From Nitrospirota bacterium (GTDB taxonomy: Bacteria > Nitrospirota > Thermodesulfovibrionia > Thermodesulfovibrionales > SM23-35), in the NCBI GenBank assembly GCA_040754395.1, contig JBFMCL010000017.1, positions 1 to 64,000 on the forward strand: a stretch of DNA of 64,000 bases, given 5' to 3'. Shown here piece after piece: positions 15,773-23,853 of this stretch (its first letter is position 1; every line of letters starts with the position of its first letter). The notes under the pieces are model-generated. The model did not search any database. It was not told the origin of the DNA and saw nothing but the letters and a program-made list of their open reading frames with translations. The position numbers and the translations under genes were made by a program.

Positions 15773-17386
15773 ATGAATACCACTTCTCACAGAAAAACTC
15801 ATGATATCTACAGGACATGCCGCGAGATTGCAGGTTCTGCAGTCTGGCAGCGCCTCATGAACGGACAGGAATTCACTCCGGAACCCGAACAGTTAATCAT
15901 CGGCCTAGAGAGGATGGGCGGGCAGGGTATCCCTGAATTTCTCCCTGATCTCGCCCGCCTCGAATGGGCTATCCATGAAGTTGAGATGACTTCTCCGGCT
16001 TCCCGGAAAGATACGGATGCAATCTCTCTCAATCCGTCACTCAGGATCCTGGAGGTATCATGGCAGAACCTGACGGAGTTATGTAATCCTGCCAAACCCG
16101 CATCATGCAGGAGACCGGAATCAGGAAGAGAGATGATTCTTCTCTGGAAGGTCGCACGCACCGGAGCAGTCCGTTTCCGGCCGGCAACCAGCGAAGACCT
16201 GCTGTCTCTCAAGATGATTTCAGAGGCGATTTCCGCTGAACAGGTTGCTGCGGAAGGAAAACTGCCGGTAGGCGCAGTTGATACCTTAATCGACGGGGCT
16301 GTTCGGGAAGGGATTCTGAACGCACCTCCTTCGGGGATACGACGTGATCCGCGCATATTCAGGGCAGAAGATGGCATCGGAGAAGAGTTCCTTGAATCCT
16401 TCAGTTTCACGCTCCAGTGGCATATTACCCAGGCCTGTGATCTGCAATGCCGGCACTGTTACGACCGCAGCGACCGGTCCCATATGCAATTGGACCAGGC
16501 TGTGAAGGTGCTGGACGACCTCCGCGTATTCTGCAGGTCAAGGCATGTCATCGGCGCTGTCTCTTTTACCGGCGGGAACCCGTTTCTGTATCCCGGTTTC
16601 ATTGAACTTTACCGCGCGGCCTCCGAACGCGGGTTCTCACTCGCGATTCTGGGCAATCCGGCTCGGCGTGAAATACTCGAGGAACTGCTCTCCATACAGA
16701 TGCCTACCCATATTCAGGTGAGCCTCGAGGGTCTGCCGGAACATAATGATTACATCCGGGGCAGGGGGCATTTTGACCGTGTAATGGAATTCCTCCGGCT
16801 GCTCCGTGAACTCGGCATATTTTCGATGGTAATGCTTACCCTCACACAAGACAATATGCATCAGATCATTCCGCTCGCTGAACTTCTCCGTGACCACACA
16901 GACAGGTTCCATTTCAACAGGCTTTCGATGGTCGGCGAGGGAGCAAACCTGGTTTTGCCCGGGAGGGATGCGTACAGGGCTTTTCTGGAAGAATATGAAC
17001 GCGCAGTGCAAGGCAATCCTGTGCTCGGCCTTAAGGACAATATGTTCAATATCCTGAGGCACGAACGCAACACTGAACTTTTCGGCGGCTGCGCAGGATA
17101 CGGGTGTGGGGCTGCCTTTAACTTTCTTGCGCTTCTTCCGGACGGGGAAGTGCATGCCTGCCGGAAACTCCCGTCATATCTCGGCAACATCTTCAATAAG
17201 GGAATTGCAGAAATATATGATTCAGCAGAGGCCGGCCGTTACCGGTCAGGGTGTGCAGCCTGCAGGGGATGCGCTGTCCGTGCGGTCTGCGGGGGATGCC
17301 TTGCGGTTGCCTACAGCCATGGCCTGAATATAATCGAAGAAAAAGACCCCTTCTGCTTTATGCCCCCTGCGGGAGCCAGACAGTGA
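15773..17386 (+). CDS. sbtM: SbtM-like radical SAM/SPASM maturase for the selenopeptide
   Basis: The 537-residue enzyme has an N-terminal all-helical/mixed region (1-210) without a recognised domain. A radical SAM core follows with CxxxCxxC as CDLQCRHC (Cys222, Cys226, Cys229) and SFTGGNPFLYP. A Cys-rich SPASM-type C-terminus (Cys440, 445, 463, 494, 497, 500, 506, 509, 528) would bind auxiliary Fe-S clusters. This architecture is that of peptide-modifying maturases. Adjacency to the two-UGA peptide identifies its probable substrate and fits the recalled SbtM family; the installed modification is unknown. There is no clear Shine-Dalgarno before ATG 15773, and SECIS 2 lies just upstream, so translation may be coupled to that of the peptide. 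The 3' end overlaps the convergent gene by 29 bases. Confidence 0.82.
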   Translation: MNTTSHRKTHDIYRTCREIAGSAVWQRLMNGQEFTPEPEQLIIGLERMGGQGIPEFLPDLARLEWAIHEVEMTSPASRKDTDAISLNPSLRILEVSWQNLTELCNPAKPASCRRPESGREMILLWKVARTGAVRFRPATSEDLLSLKMISEAISAEQVAAEGKLPVGAVDTLIDGAVREGILNAPPSGIRRDPRIFRAEDGIGEEFLESFSFTLQWHITQACDLQCRHCYDRSDRSHMQLDQAVKVLDDLRVFCRSRHVIGAVSFTGGNPFLYPGFIELYRAASERGFSLAILGNPARREILEELLSIQMPTHIQVSLEGLPEHNDYIRGRGHFDRVMEFLRLLRELGIFSMVMLTLTQDNMHQIIPLAELLRDHTDRFHFNRLSMVGEGANLVLPGRDAYRAFLEEYERAVQGNPVLGLKDNMFNILRHERNTELFGGCAGYGCGAAFNFLALLPDGEVHACRKLPSYLGNIFNKGIAEIYDSAEAGRYRSGCAACRGCAVRAVCGGCLAVAYSHGLNIIEEKDPFCFMPPAGARQ

Positions 17387-17852
17387 CGCTCTGAAACCTT
17401 GTTGCGTGGATGCACTGCTCAATTGCAATGTGCACAAGTGCGGTCCCGGGTGATTTCAGGATATCCTTCAGCATCGGGTGCTTTCTGAGAAAGATTTTCG
17501 CAAATGATTCCCTTTTTGTGCCACGCCTCAACAGATGCGCACTCCCAAGAATCGTCACCGCTTCAGCATGCATGTAGTCCCCTTCGGTATTGGTTCGGGT
17601 ATCGATCAGGAGGGCTACCTTCCTGTTCCTGAGGATGTTCCGGTATTTGCGCGTGGATTTCGGTGTGGCAAACAGGATCCCTTTCACATCGGGGGTGAGT
17701 GCATAGGCGATCAGGGAAGCATACGGCTGTCCGTCAGCGTCGGTTGCAAGGACCGCATGAGGCTGGGTTTTGTCGATACGTTTCAGGCGTTCGGGGATGT
17801 TTGCACTGCCCCTGCTGATTCTGTCAGGTATTTTTTTGCCAGAAGGTTTCAT
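17358..17852 (-). CDS. Pyridoxamine 5'-phosphate oxidase-fold flavin-binding protein
   Basis: The 164-residue product matches split-barrel flavin/heme-binding proteins of the PPOX superfamily. It shows LKRIDKTQPHAVLATDADGQPYASLIAYAL near the start, then GILFATPKSTRKYRNILRNRKVALLIDTR and EAVTILGSAHLL, strands that build the FMN pocket. The start at 17852 overlaps the photolyase stop (ATGA), suggesting translational coupling. An upstream ATG at 17906 is also possible. It is convergent with and overlaps the sbtM 3' end. Whether it acts in the selenopeptide pathway or with photolyase is unknown. Confidence 0.78.
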   Translation of the reverse strand: MKPSGKKIPDRISRGSANIPERLKRIDKTQPHAVLATDADGQPYASLIAYALTPDVKGILFATPKSTRKYRNILRNRKVALLIDTRTNTEGDYMHAEAVTILGSAHLLRRGTKRESFAKIFLRKHPMLKDILKSPGTALVHIAIEQCIHATRFQSVTVWLPQGA

Positions 17853-19195
17853 ATGAGAGAACGGACTTGCTGAATATATTTCTTTATATTGAACTTTGCT
17901 CTGCATCCATTATAGCTCATGTACCGGATTTTTCCAAAGACAGGACGCTCGTTCCATGCCCTGTCATGAACCCCGCCAATACTCCATGCGATCCCGGTGT
18001 ACCCGTTTGGATCTCTGCCGTCGAGTTCATACCGGTCATTTAAATAAATGGCTATTTCCATAGCCTCCTCTGGAGACTTAGTCCATTCAAGGATCTTTTT
18101 TGCCCAGTACATCCTCATGTAGACGTGCATCTTCCCTTTGAAGACCATCTCTGTCTGTGCTGCATTCCAGAGGTCGTCATGGGTCTCTGCGTTCTCGAAT
18201 TGTGCGAGGCGATACAGGTACGGACGCCGGTCCTTTCTGTGCTCCTGCAGCGTCTTTTTCGCCCACTGAGGGAACCCTTCACATGTGTCATAATGAGGAG
18301 TATAGAAGCAGAAATTGTCCGAAAGCTCTCTCCGGACAATGAGTTCCTCCAGAAAAGCCTCCCTTGTGGTCTTGCCCGCACCCGAATTCATTACCTCGAG
18401 GGCAACCCTCTGGGCCGAGATATGTCCAAAATGCAGATACGGGGAAAGGTTTGACTGGGCATCAAGCGCAGGATCATTTCTCCGGGTTGCGTAGGAGGGT
18501 AATCTGTTTTTGATAAAGTTCCTGAGCATCCGGGATGCGGCCTTTTCGCCGGGGTTTATCCAGTCGACCTCAGGAATGTTGTCAACACGCAATTTCTCAA
18601 TGATTTCCGGCCAGTCTGTTAAGGTGGTGTTGTTTTTCCATGTGAAAGGGTGTTTCATGAACCGGGGGAATGCACTGAGAAATTCCTGCAATGCCCGCTT
18701 TATCTTCGGACGTATCGTGTAGGCGCCGTATTCCTGTTTTGGCGAGGCGACCCAGCAGGGGACAATATTATGGGCATCCACTTCATAGAAGGGGATTGCT
18801 ATTTTCCGGGATACTGCATCTGCCCATCTCCTCTTGATCTTCAGAGGGTCGAAATCCCTGACCAGTACCCCCGCATTGCACTGCCTGATAAACCGGGGGA
18901 TCTTCTCTTCCGGTGATCCTGTGAGAAGAATAAAGGGAACATTTTTTTCTTTAAGGCGTTTTTCGACTTCCTGCAGCCCTTTCAGCATGAAGCGATATTG
19001 TCGTGTGGTGGCGTCCAGGAATTCTGCTGCTAAACAGAAGACGACCACAAGGGGCTTTTTATGTGTACGTGCGAGTTCCTGAGCGAAAAGCAGCGCCCAG
19101 TTGTCTCTGACCCGCTGATCGCGGCTCATCCAGAACACGACCGGCCCCGGCCTTATCGTCCCCTCTTTGAGCGTTCTGATGCGCTTCTGGTTCAT
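17849..19195 (-). CDS. phr: Class II deoxyribodipyrimidine photolyase
   Basis: This light-driven flavoenzyme reverses cyclobutane pyrimidine dimers. The 448-residue product from MNQKRIRTL (19195) has the class II pattern: GPVVFWMSRDQRVRDNWALLFAQ at the N-terminal antenna domain, then SNLSPYLHFGHISAQRVAL, EELIVRRELSDNFCFY, and WNAAQTEMVFKGKMHVYMRMYWAKKILEW for FAD and lesion binding. It ends with DGRDPNGYTGIAWSIGGVHDRAWNERPVFGKIRYMSY. All are hallmark blocks of class II rather than class I enzymes. The frame is open 53 codons upstream, but that extension is not family-like. It is the first gene of a two-gene unit with the PPOX-fold gene. Confidence 0.95.
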   Translation of the reverse strand: MNQKRIRTLKEGTIRPGPVVFWMSRDQRVRDNWALLFAQELARTHKKPLVVVFCLAAEFLDATTRQYRFMLKGLQEVEKRLKEKNVPFILLTGSPEEKIPRFIRQCNAGVLVRDFDPLKIKRRWADAVSRKIAIPFYEVDAHNIVPCWVASPKQEYGAYTIRPKIKRALQEFLSAFPRFMKHPFTWKNNTTLTDWPEIIEKLRVDNIPEVDWINPGEKAASRMLRNFIKNRLPSYATRRNDPALDAQSNLSPYLHFGHISAQRVALEVMNSGAGKTTREAFLEELIVRRELSDNFCFYTPHYDTCEGFPQWAKKTLQEHRKDRRPYLYRLAQFENAETHDDLWNAAQTEMVFKGKMHVYMRMYWAKKILEWTKSPEEAMEIAIYLNDRYELDGRDPNGYTGIAWSIGGVHDRAWNERPVFGKIRYMSYNGCRAKFNIKKYIQQVRSLI

Positions 19196-19371
19196 GGCAT
19201 AAGAAGAAAAAAGCTCACAGCTGACTACACACCTCCACAATATTCTATAATGAAATACACATTGAGGCAAACGGCCGGCATTTGGCAGGCACATGATGCG
19301 GGCACTCATAAAGATGAAAAAACAGAAGGAATATCTGCACGCAGGAAATTTCACTTCAAAGGAGTATTAAA

Positions 19372-19530
19372 ATGTCTGAGCATGAACGTCCGGACGTGCA
19401 TGCGGTCCTGGACAACCTGAAACGGCAGATGCCGCTCCGGAAAAAGCTTGCGCTGGTAGTAAAGAATTTTTTCAGAAAGATCATCAGGCTGCAGAGCTGC
19501 TGCGGACATCCCGGAGAGCCCGGCTGCTGA
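19372..19530 (+). CDS. Small Cys-rich conserved peptide ending CCGHPGEPGC
   Basis: A 52-residue product starts at ATG 19372 with AAAGGAG eight bases before. It has a polar N-terminal half, a basic hydrophobic helix (KKLALVVKNFFRKIIRL) and the C-terminus SCCGHPGEPGC. Short proteins ending in CCG-x-x-GEPGC occur in several anaerobic lineages as I recall, but I know no function. The stop is TGA, followed by two Lys codons and TAG. A hairpin with a GTC apex begins 13 bases later, so a Sec-extended form is conceivable but unsupported by family knowledge. Confidence 0.65.
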   Translation: MSEHERPDVHAVLDNLKRQMPLRKKLALVVKNFFRKIIRLQSCCGHPGEPGC

Positions 19531-19722
19531 AAAAAATAGCATCAGCACCGGTCCGGCGCTGCACGAGCAATATCCGGCACTTTCGGCGCGGTTGCCGGGA
19601 CTTGCTCGAAACAATTGAAAAAATAAGCAAAAATGAGTAATATTAATCTCTGAATAAAAATGCGGCAACTTGCGCGTGATTGCTTCTCAGAGATTCACAG
19701 GTAACTATTTCCGAGGGGAAAC

Positions 19723-20793
19723 ATGAAAGAACTGGAGAAACTACGAAAAGAAATCGACCGGATCGACACCAATGTTTTACGTCTTCTGAACGAAAGATCA
19801 AATATTGTCCTTAATATCGCACACATTAAACGGAACAGACATGCAAAATTTTATTCCCCTGAACGTGAGAGACAAATATTGGAACGTCTTGCCACCCTCA
19901 ATAAGGGGCCGTTTCCGAGTGAAGCCCTGAAGGTGATATACCGTGAAATCCTCTCAGCCTCTCTGTCCCTCGAAGAGCCTTTAAAGGTGGCATGTCTGGG
20001 ACCGCTTGCGACCTTTACGCATCTCGCAGCCCTGCGTCATTTCGGGGCGTCTGCCTCATTTGTGCCGGTCGCAAGTATCAAGGATGTGTTTGATGCAGTC
20101 GCAACCGATAAAGCGGATTTCGGGGTTGTGCCTATCGAGAACTCCAATGAGGGCGTTATCAGCTATACGCTTGATCTGTTTTATGACTATGATCTGAAAG
20201 TTTCAGCAGAGGTCATGCTCAGGATTAACCATAACCTCCTTTCCAAAAGCGGTTTGAGGAACAGGATCAGGAAGATCTATTCCTTTACCCCGGCAACGAC
20301 ACAATGCAGAAAGTGGCTTGCGGCCAATATGCCAGGCGTACCTATAATTGAGGCTACAAGCACTGCGAATGCAGCAGACCTCGCATCAAGGGATGAAAAA
20401 GCGGCGGCTATCGCGAGCGAACTTGCCTCCGAGATATACAGCCTTCAGTTTGTGGAGAGAAGTATCGAAGACAATAAGGATAATTATACAAGGTTCCTGG
20501 TGATCTCGAAGGATTTCCCGAAGAAATCCGGGAAAGACAAAACCTCGATCATGTTCTCTGTGAAAAATAAACCGGGTGCGCTCTACGATATCCTAGAACC
20601 ATTCAAGAAGGCAAAAATCAATCTGACCAAAATTGAATCGAGACCCTCCAGGAGAAAGGCATGGGAATACATTTTTTTTGCGGACATGGAGGGACATATT
20701 GAGGACAGCAAACTGAACAAAGCGATCGAAATGGTAAGAGACAATTGCCTTTATCTCAAGATCCTCGGATCATATCCTCACGGAGGTTTTTAA
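19723..20793 (+). CDS. pheA: Bifunctional chorismate mutase/prephenate dehydratase (P-protein)
   Basis: It converts chorismate to prephenate and then to phenylpyruvate for phenylalanine synthesis. The 356-residue product has an AroQ-type chorismate mutase domain (1-85, ELEKLRKEIDRIDTNVLRLLNERS). A prephenate dehydratase domain follows (about 90-270; LGPLATFTHLAAL, VPIENSNEGVISYTLDLF, and TRFLVISK with the TRF motif). A C-terminal ACT domain (about 275-350, KTSIMFSVKNKPGALYDIL, then the ESRPSRRKAWEYIFFAD block) should sense phenylalanine. The stop overlaps the hisC start (TAATG). It heads the aromatic biosynthesis block. Confidence 0.96.
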   Translation: MKELEKLRKEIDRIDTNVLRLLNERSNIVLNIAHIKRNRHAKFYSPERERQILERLATLNKGPFPSEALKVIYREILSASLSLEEPLKVACLGPLATFTHLAALRHFGASASFVPVASIKDVFDAVATDKADFGVVPIENSNEGVISYTLDLFYDYDLKVSAEVMLRINHNLLSKSGLRNRIRKIYSFTPATTQCRKWLAANMPGVPIIEATSTANAADLASRDEKAAAIASELASEIYSLQFVERSIEDNKDNYTRFLVISKDFPKKSGKDKTSIMFSVKNKPGALYDILEPFKKAKINLTKIESRPSRRKAWEYIFFADMEGHIEDSKLNKAIEMVRDNCLYLKILGSYPHGGF

Positions 20794-21887
20794 TGATTAA
20801 GCCACCCTCGTATATTGCAGAGATAAAACCCTATGTTCCCGGAAAACCGGTCGAAGAACTGGAACGTGAACTGGGAATCAGTGATTCCGTTAAGCTTGCA
20901 TCCAATGAGAACCCCCTGGGTCCGTCACCCATGGCATTGGCAGCGATACAGGACGATCTGGCACATACGCAACATTCAAACAGCATAAACAGGTATCCGG
21001 ATGGAAGCGGATATTATCTTAAGAAAGCATTAGCGGCAAAGCTGTCTGTTGATGAAGATGAGATTATTCTGGGGAACGGCTCAAATGAGCTGATCGATAT
21101 CGCCGCAAGGACGTTTCTGAAGCCCGGAGATGAGGCTGTCATGGCCCATCCATCCTTTGTTGTCTATCCGATGTCAACACAGGCAATAGGCGCAAAATCT
21201 GTCCAGGTACCCCTGATAAATTTCACCCATGACCTGGCTGCCATGGGGGATGCGATTACCCCTCGGACAAAAATGCTGTTCATCGCGAATCCGAATAACC
21301 CGACCGGGACGATCAACACACAGGCAGAATTTGACCGTCTGATGAAGCGGGTGCCTGACGGGATACTGGTTGTGGTGGATGAAGCGTACTATGAATATGT
21401 CGCTGACCGTGATTACGCTGACAGCATGAAGCATTTCAGAGACGGCAGAGATATGCTGATACTCAGGACTTTTTCAAAGATGTATGGGCTCGCAGGTCTC
21501 AGGATAGGGTATGGGATAGCAAGAAAGGATATTATCACCGAAATCAACAAGCTCAGGCCGCCTTTCAATACAAGCTCTCTTGCACAGAAGGCGGCGCTGG
21601 CGGCGCTGAAAGATGACGATCATGTCAATGCCACAAGGGAAATAAACGAGCAGGGCAAGAAATACCTTTACAGGGAGCTTGATTTGCTCGGAATGAAGTA
21701 TGTTTCTACGGAAGCAAATTTTATATTTATGCCTCTGGAACAGGATGCGACTGTTCTGAATGATAAATTATTGCGATTGGGCGTCATTATCAGGCCGATG
21801 GGGCCGCAGGCGATAAGGGTAACAATTGGGATGCCTGAAGAAAACAGAAGATTTGTTGAGGCGTTAAGGGAAGTCATCAGTCAATAG
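20793..21887 (+). CDS. hisC: Histidinol-phosphate/aromatic aminotransferase HisC
   Basis: PLP-dependent aminotransferase of the HisC family. In this aromatic operon it probably also, or mainly, transaminates phenylpyruvate and hydroxyphenylpyruvate or prephenate. The 364-residue product starts at ATG 20793 behind CGGAGG. It shows SVKLASNENPLGPSP, LGNGSNELIDIAARTF, NPNNPTGT, VVVDEAYYEY and TFSKMYGLAGLRIGYGIA with the PLP lysine. The start overlaps the pheA stop by one base. Confidence 0.93.
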   Translation: MIKPPSYIAEIKPYVPGKPVEELERELGISDSVKLASNENPLGPSPMALAAIQDDLAHTQHSNSINRYPDGSGYYLKKALAAKLSVDEDEIILGNGSNELIDIAARTFLKPGDEAVMAHPSFVVYPMSTQAIGAKSVQVPLINFTHDLAAMGDAITPRTKMLFIANPNNPTGTINTQAEFDRLMKRVPDGILVVVDEAYYEYVADRDYADSMKHFRDGRDMLILRTFSKMYGLAGLRIGYGIARKDIITEINKLRPPFNTSSLAQKAALAALKDDDHVNATREINEQGKKYLYRELDLLGMKYVSTEANFIFMPLEQDATVLNDKLLRLGVIIRPMGPQAIRVTIGMPEENRRFVEALREVISQ

Positions 21888-21946
21888 TCATTTTATTGGA
21901 GTGCCCACTTCGTGAATGACTGCGAACTCATGATATGGAGGAATAA

Positions 21947-22972
21947 ATGGACATTATTGTCTTAAATCCGGGCGCAACAGAAAAAGAACTCAAACATATC
22001 GTAAAAAAGCTTGAAAGCCGGGGCCTTCAGACGAACATATCAAAAGGTACCGAGCGGACCATCATCGGGGTCATAGGGGATACCTCCAAGATAACCGAGG
22101 AGGAAGAGAATGCCATAAGGGTGATGGCCGGGGTAGAGGATGTAATGAGAATCCTGAAGCCCTACAAGCTTGCAAGCAGGGATTTCAGGCCGAAGGATAC
22201 AGTAATAAATGTGAGGGGACACAGCATCGGGGGAAAGAAAATACAGGTGATTGCAGGCCCCTGCGCGGTCGAGAACAAAACGATACTTATGAGCATTGCG
22301 GAGAAGGTAAGCGATGCAGGGGCATCATTTATCCGGGGTGGAGCATTCAAACCGCGTACCTCCCCGTATTCTTTCCAGGGCCTCGGTGAAGAAGGATTGA
22401 AGTATCTCGCAGATGTGAGAAAAAAATGGGGCCTTCCTGTCGTGACGGAATTGATGGACCCCCGGGATATGGAGGTCATCGCAAAATATGCTGACATTAT
22501 ACAGATAGGGGCAAGGAACATGCAGAATTTCAGACTGCTCCTTGAGGCGGGCACTTCCAAGAAACCTGTTTTGCTCAAGAGGGGTCTGTCGGCAACGATC
22601 AAGGAATGGCTTATGGCAGCAGAATATATCATGTCAAAGGGGAACCATCAGGTAATCCTCTGCGAAAGGGGAATAAGGACATTCGAAACCGCGACCAGGA
22701 ATACGCTTGATCTGAGCGCCGTGCCTGTTCTGAAAAAACTCACGCATCTTCCCATAGTTGTTGATCCGAGCCATGGTGTGGGAAGATGGGATCTTGTTCC
22801 TCCTATGGCAAAGGCTGCGGTGGCAGCAGGGGCTGACGGACTCATCATCGAGGTGCATACGAATCCTGAAGAGGCCCTTTCTGATGGTGAACAGTCCCTG
22901 AAACCAGGTGATTTCAAGAGGCTGATGAAAGATCTGAAGGCGATAGCCAATGCTGTCGGAAGAGAGATTTGA
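21947..22972 (+). CDS. aroF: 3-deoxy-7-phosphoheptulonate (DAHP) synthase, type I-beta
   Basis: First enzyme of the shikimate pathway, condensing PEP with erythrose 4-phosphate. The 341-residue protein has an N-terminal ferredoxin-like regulatory domain (1-70, [19 protein letters not shown]). The KDPG-aldolase-like barrel contains [42 protein letters not shown] and [10 protein letters not shown], the standard AroG/AroF I-beta motifs. The regulatory domain suggests inhibition by aromatic amino acids. A GGAGG site lies before ATG, and the stop overlaps the tyrA start (TGATG). Confidence 0.96.
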   Translation: MDIIVLNPGATEKELKHIVKKLESRGLQTNISKGTERTIIGVIGDTSKITEEEENAIRVMAGVEDVMRILKPYKLASRDFRPKDTVINVRGHSIGGKKIQVIAGPCAVENKTILMSIAEKVSDAGASFIRGGAFKPRTSPYSFQGLGEEGLKYLADVRKKWGLPVVTELMDPRDMEVIAKYADIIQIGARNMQNFRLLLEAGTSKKPVLLKRGLSATIKEWLMAAEYIMSKGNHQVILCERGIRTFETATRNTLDLSAVPVLKKLTHLPIVVDPSHGVGRWDLVPPMAKAAVAAGADGLIIEVHTNPEEALSDGEQSLKPGDFKRLMKDLKAIANAVGREI

Positions 22973-23853
22973 TGGCGGACAGAGACAGAACAAGTCCTCT
23001 CTTTTTCGACAAGGTCGCCATACTCGGCATTGGTCTGATCGGTGCGTCTTTTGCCCTTGCCCTGAAAAAGACAGGACTCTGCAACAAAGTTGCCGGATAT
23101 GGAAGAACAGAGGAGAATCTCAGAAGGGCAGAAGAAAAAGGCATGATCGATGTTTTTGCCTGTGACCCGGAGAAGGTATGTGAGGGCGCAGACCTGATAG
23201 TGTTCGCTACCCCTGTAGGTATTTTCAAGGATGTTGCGCAGAAGATACGTGATTCTTTCAAGAAAAATGCCATAGTCACAGATGTCGGCAGTGTGAAAGG
23301 GAAACTTGTGTATGACATGGAGGAGTTGATGCCGGAGGGGGTTTTCTTCGTCGGCGGACATCCGATAGCCGGGAGTGAGCGTTCAGGGATTGATACCGCA
23401 TCAGCAGAGATATTCAGAGGTGCAAGGTGTATCCTTACGCCAACAGCGCATACTGACAAGAACGCCTTTGATAAGGTCGCTGCGCTCTGGGAAGCTTTCG
23501 GCTCTCTGGTAACCGTTATCACTCCTGATACACATGACAGGATTTATGCAGCAGTCAGTCATCTTCCGCATCTCATTGCGTACGAACTCGTCAATACCGT
23601 GGCAGACATAGACAGTTCTTTCCTTGCATTTTCAGGACAGGGGTTCAAGGATTCCACACGGATCGCCTCCAGTCATCCTGAACTGTGGCGCGACATCTGT
23701 TCCCTGAACAGGGAAAATCTCCTGGAATATGTCGGGATGTTCAGACGCAACCTGGACAGGCTAAGTCAGTATCTCAGGGATTACGATTTTGAGTCCCTTG
23801 AAAAGGATTTCAAAAAGGCCCGGACACTGAGGGAAGGTATTGGACAGAATTGA
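22972..23853 (+). CDS. tyrA: Prephenate dehydrogenase TyrA
   Basis: NAD(P)-dependent oxidative decarboxylation of prephenate to 4-hydroxyphenylpyruvate for tyrosine. The 293-residue protein has a Rossmann motif VAILGIGLIGASFALALKK near residue 15. It also has IVTDVGSVKG, the catalytic histidine region FVGGHPIAGSERSG, and AVSHLPHLIAYELV. There is no ACT domain at the C-terminus. ATG 22972 overlaps the aroF stop, and the 3' end overlaps aroA by 14 bases. Confidence 0.95.
   Translation: MADRDRTSPLFFDKVAILGIGLIGASFALALKKTGLCNKVAGYGRTEENLRRAEEKGMIDVFACDPEKVCEGADLIVFATPVGIFKDVAQKIRDSFKKNAIVTDVGSVKGKLVYDMEELMPEGVFFVGGHPIAGSERSGIDTASAEIFRGARCILTPTAHTDKNAFDKVAALWEAFGSLVTVITPDTHDRIYAAVSHLPHLIAYELVNTVADIDSSFLAFSGQGFKDSTRIASSHPELWRDICSLNRENLLEYVGMFRRNLDRLSQYLRDYDFESLEKDFKKARTLREGIGQN

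Noticed and set aside
15273..15818. 181-residue Ser/Cys-rich minus-strand frame over the selenopeptide
   Set aside because: It crosses the promoter and hairpins and has no known domain. The plus-strand reading is far better supported.
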